The position numbers and the translations under genes were made by a program. 64,000 nt of DNA, from assembly GCF_016031615.1 (NCBI RefSeq), contig NZ_JACYXC010000001.1, positions 6,696,001 to 6,760,000 of the forward strand, written 5' to 3'. Shown piece after piece: positions 63,376 through 64,000 of the stretch (position 1 is its first letter; each line of letters starts with the position of its first letter). The notes beneath the pieces are model-generated. The model saw only the letters and a program-made list of their open reading frames with translations, did not search any database and was not told the DNA's origin. Source of the DNA: Streptomyces pactum. Lineage in GTDB: Bacteria > Actinomycetota > Actinomycetes > Streptomycetales > Streptomycetaceae.

Positions 63376-64000
63376 GTGACATTCTGCGATACCGCCACCG
63401 ACGTGTTCGAGGAGCACCGCCCGGTGCTGCTGGACGTGGCCTACCGGATGCTGGGCCGCGTCACGGACGCCGAGGACGTCATCCAGGAGACCTGGCTGCG
63501 CTGGTCCGGCGCCGACCACGGGCAGGTCCGGGACCCGCGCGGTTACCTGGTGCGCGTCACCACCCGGCTCGCCATCGACCGGCTGCGGCAGGTACAGGCC
63601 CGCCGCGAGGCGTACGTCGGCCCCTGGCTCCCCGAGCCGCTCCCCACCGACCTCGGGGCCACCGTTCCGGACACCGCCGAACGCGCCGTGCTCGCCGATT
63701 CGGTCTCCTTCGCCGTCCTGGTGGTGCTGGAGTCGCTCTCCCCGCTGGAGCGGGCCGTCTTCGTCCTCCGGGAGGCGTTCGGCTTCCCCTACGGGGAGAT
63801 CGCCACCGCCCTGGACCGCTCCGAGGCGGCGGTGCGCCAGCTCGCCGGCCGGGCCCGGCGCCATGTCGAGGAGCGCAAGCCCCGGTACACCGTGGACCCG
63901 GTGCAGCGGCGGGAGCTGACGGAGAGGTTCATCGCCGCCGCGTCCAGCGGCGACCTGGCCCCGCTGCTGGCACTGCTCGCCCCGGACGTGCGGCTGATCG
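63376..64000 (+). CDS. ECF sigma factor, SigJ/ECF41-like, C-terminus beyond window
   Basis: 208 codons of a sigma-70-family factor. Region 2 is HRPVLLDVAYRMLGRVTDAE, DVIQETWLRWSG and VTTRLAIDRLRQVQARREAY, followed by the WLPEPLPT linker. Region 4 is LVVLESLSPLERAVFVLREA, FGFPYGEIATALDRSEAAVR and QLAGRARRHVEERKP. After this begins a SnoaL-like tail (LTERFIAAASSGDLAPLLAL), which is the ECF41/SigJ arrangement in which the tail regulates sigma activity without an anti-sigma factor. The gene has no stop in the window. GTG at 63376. Confidence 0.9.
   Translation, partial: MTFCDTATDVFEEHRPVLLDVAYRMLGRVTDAEDVIQETWLRWSGADHGQVRDPRGYLVRVTTRLAIDRLRQVQARREAYVGPWLPEPLPTDLGATVPDTAERAVLADSVSFAVLVVLESLSPLERAVFVLREAFGFPYGEIATALDRSEAAVRQLAGRARRHVEERKPRYTVDPVQRRELTERFIAAASSGDLAPLLALLAPDVRLI

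Noticed and set aside
1..64000. tRNA, rRNA or riboswitch
   Set aside because: No cloverleaf, conserved rRNA block or recognised aptamer core was seen by eye. A tRNAscan or Infernal run would settle this.

Overview
The window is very GC-rich (roughly three quarters G+C). Third codon positions are mostly G or C, starts are often GTG or TTG, and long spurious reading frames occur on both strands. Together with an S. coelicolor-type gas vesicle operon (gvpO-A-F-G-Y-Z-J-L-S-K), a starter-type NRPS and many one- and two-component regulators, this points to the accessory part of a Streptomyces or closely related streptomycete chromosome. I found no rRNA, tRNA or riboswitch. Both window edges cut a gene: a SnoaL-like protein on the left and an ECF sigma factor on the right.

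Layout. (1) 1-7.7 kb is a worn region of small genes and gene scraps. It holds a GNAT acetyltransferase, a 1.2 kb unit bracketed by 21-bp inverted repeats that contains broken hydrolase and FG-GAP sequence, a transposase scrap, a NarL-type two-component system, a monooxygenase/ArsR divergent pair with two matching operators, and a secreted serine hydrolase. (2) 7.7-14.8 kb is a TIGR04222-like membrane protein followed by the complete ten-gene gas vesicle operon, all on the minus strand. (3) 15.4-25.2 kb holds a translationally coupled pair of ATP-grasp ligases, a secreted polysaccharide deacetylase, an RsbW-like kinase, an FAD monooxygenase, a family-5 uracil-DNA glycosylase, a SnoaL-like protein and two unknown proteins.

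(4) 26.0-42.9 kb is one giant NRPS locus reading C-A-T / C-A-T / C-A-T-E / C-A(N-methyltransferase)-T-TE. It would make a four-residue peptide: Thr, then two residues from near-identical adenylation pockets (the second epimerised to D), then an N-methylated residue, released by the thioesterase. The first condensation domain suggests an acyl or aryl cap made elsewhere. Modules 2 and 3 share tracts that are nearly identical and use codons unlike the rest of the gene. Every visible frame break lies in or beside these tracts, and six of the seven fall in G runs whose length differs between the two copies. Sequencing or assembly error in a duplicated region is therefore the first explanation to test, ahead of real gene decay.

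(5) 43.2-43.4 kb is a short type I-E CRISPR array (three 32-nt spacers) with no cas genes in the window. A STAND/NB-ARC regulator follows, then a carboxymuconolactone decarboxylase-family protein divergent from a MarR regulator. (6) 47.4-64 kb holds a two-gene ABC exporter, a radical-SAM protein with an unusual CX8CX2C motif, an ATP-dependent DNA ligase, a three-subunit molybdenum hydroxylase of PaoABC type, small DUF2267, DUF4235 and YidB proteins, and a PLP gamma-lyase divergent from an Lrp/AsnC regulator.

The best candidates for something new are the NRPS with its duplicated tracts, the ATP-grasp pair beside the gas vesicle operon, the radical-SAM protein and the inverted-repeat unit at 1.0-2.2 kb.
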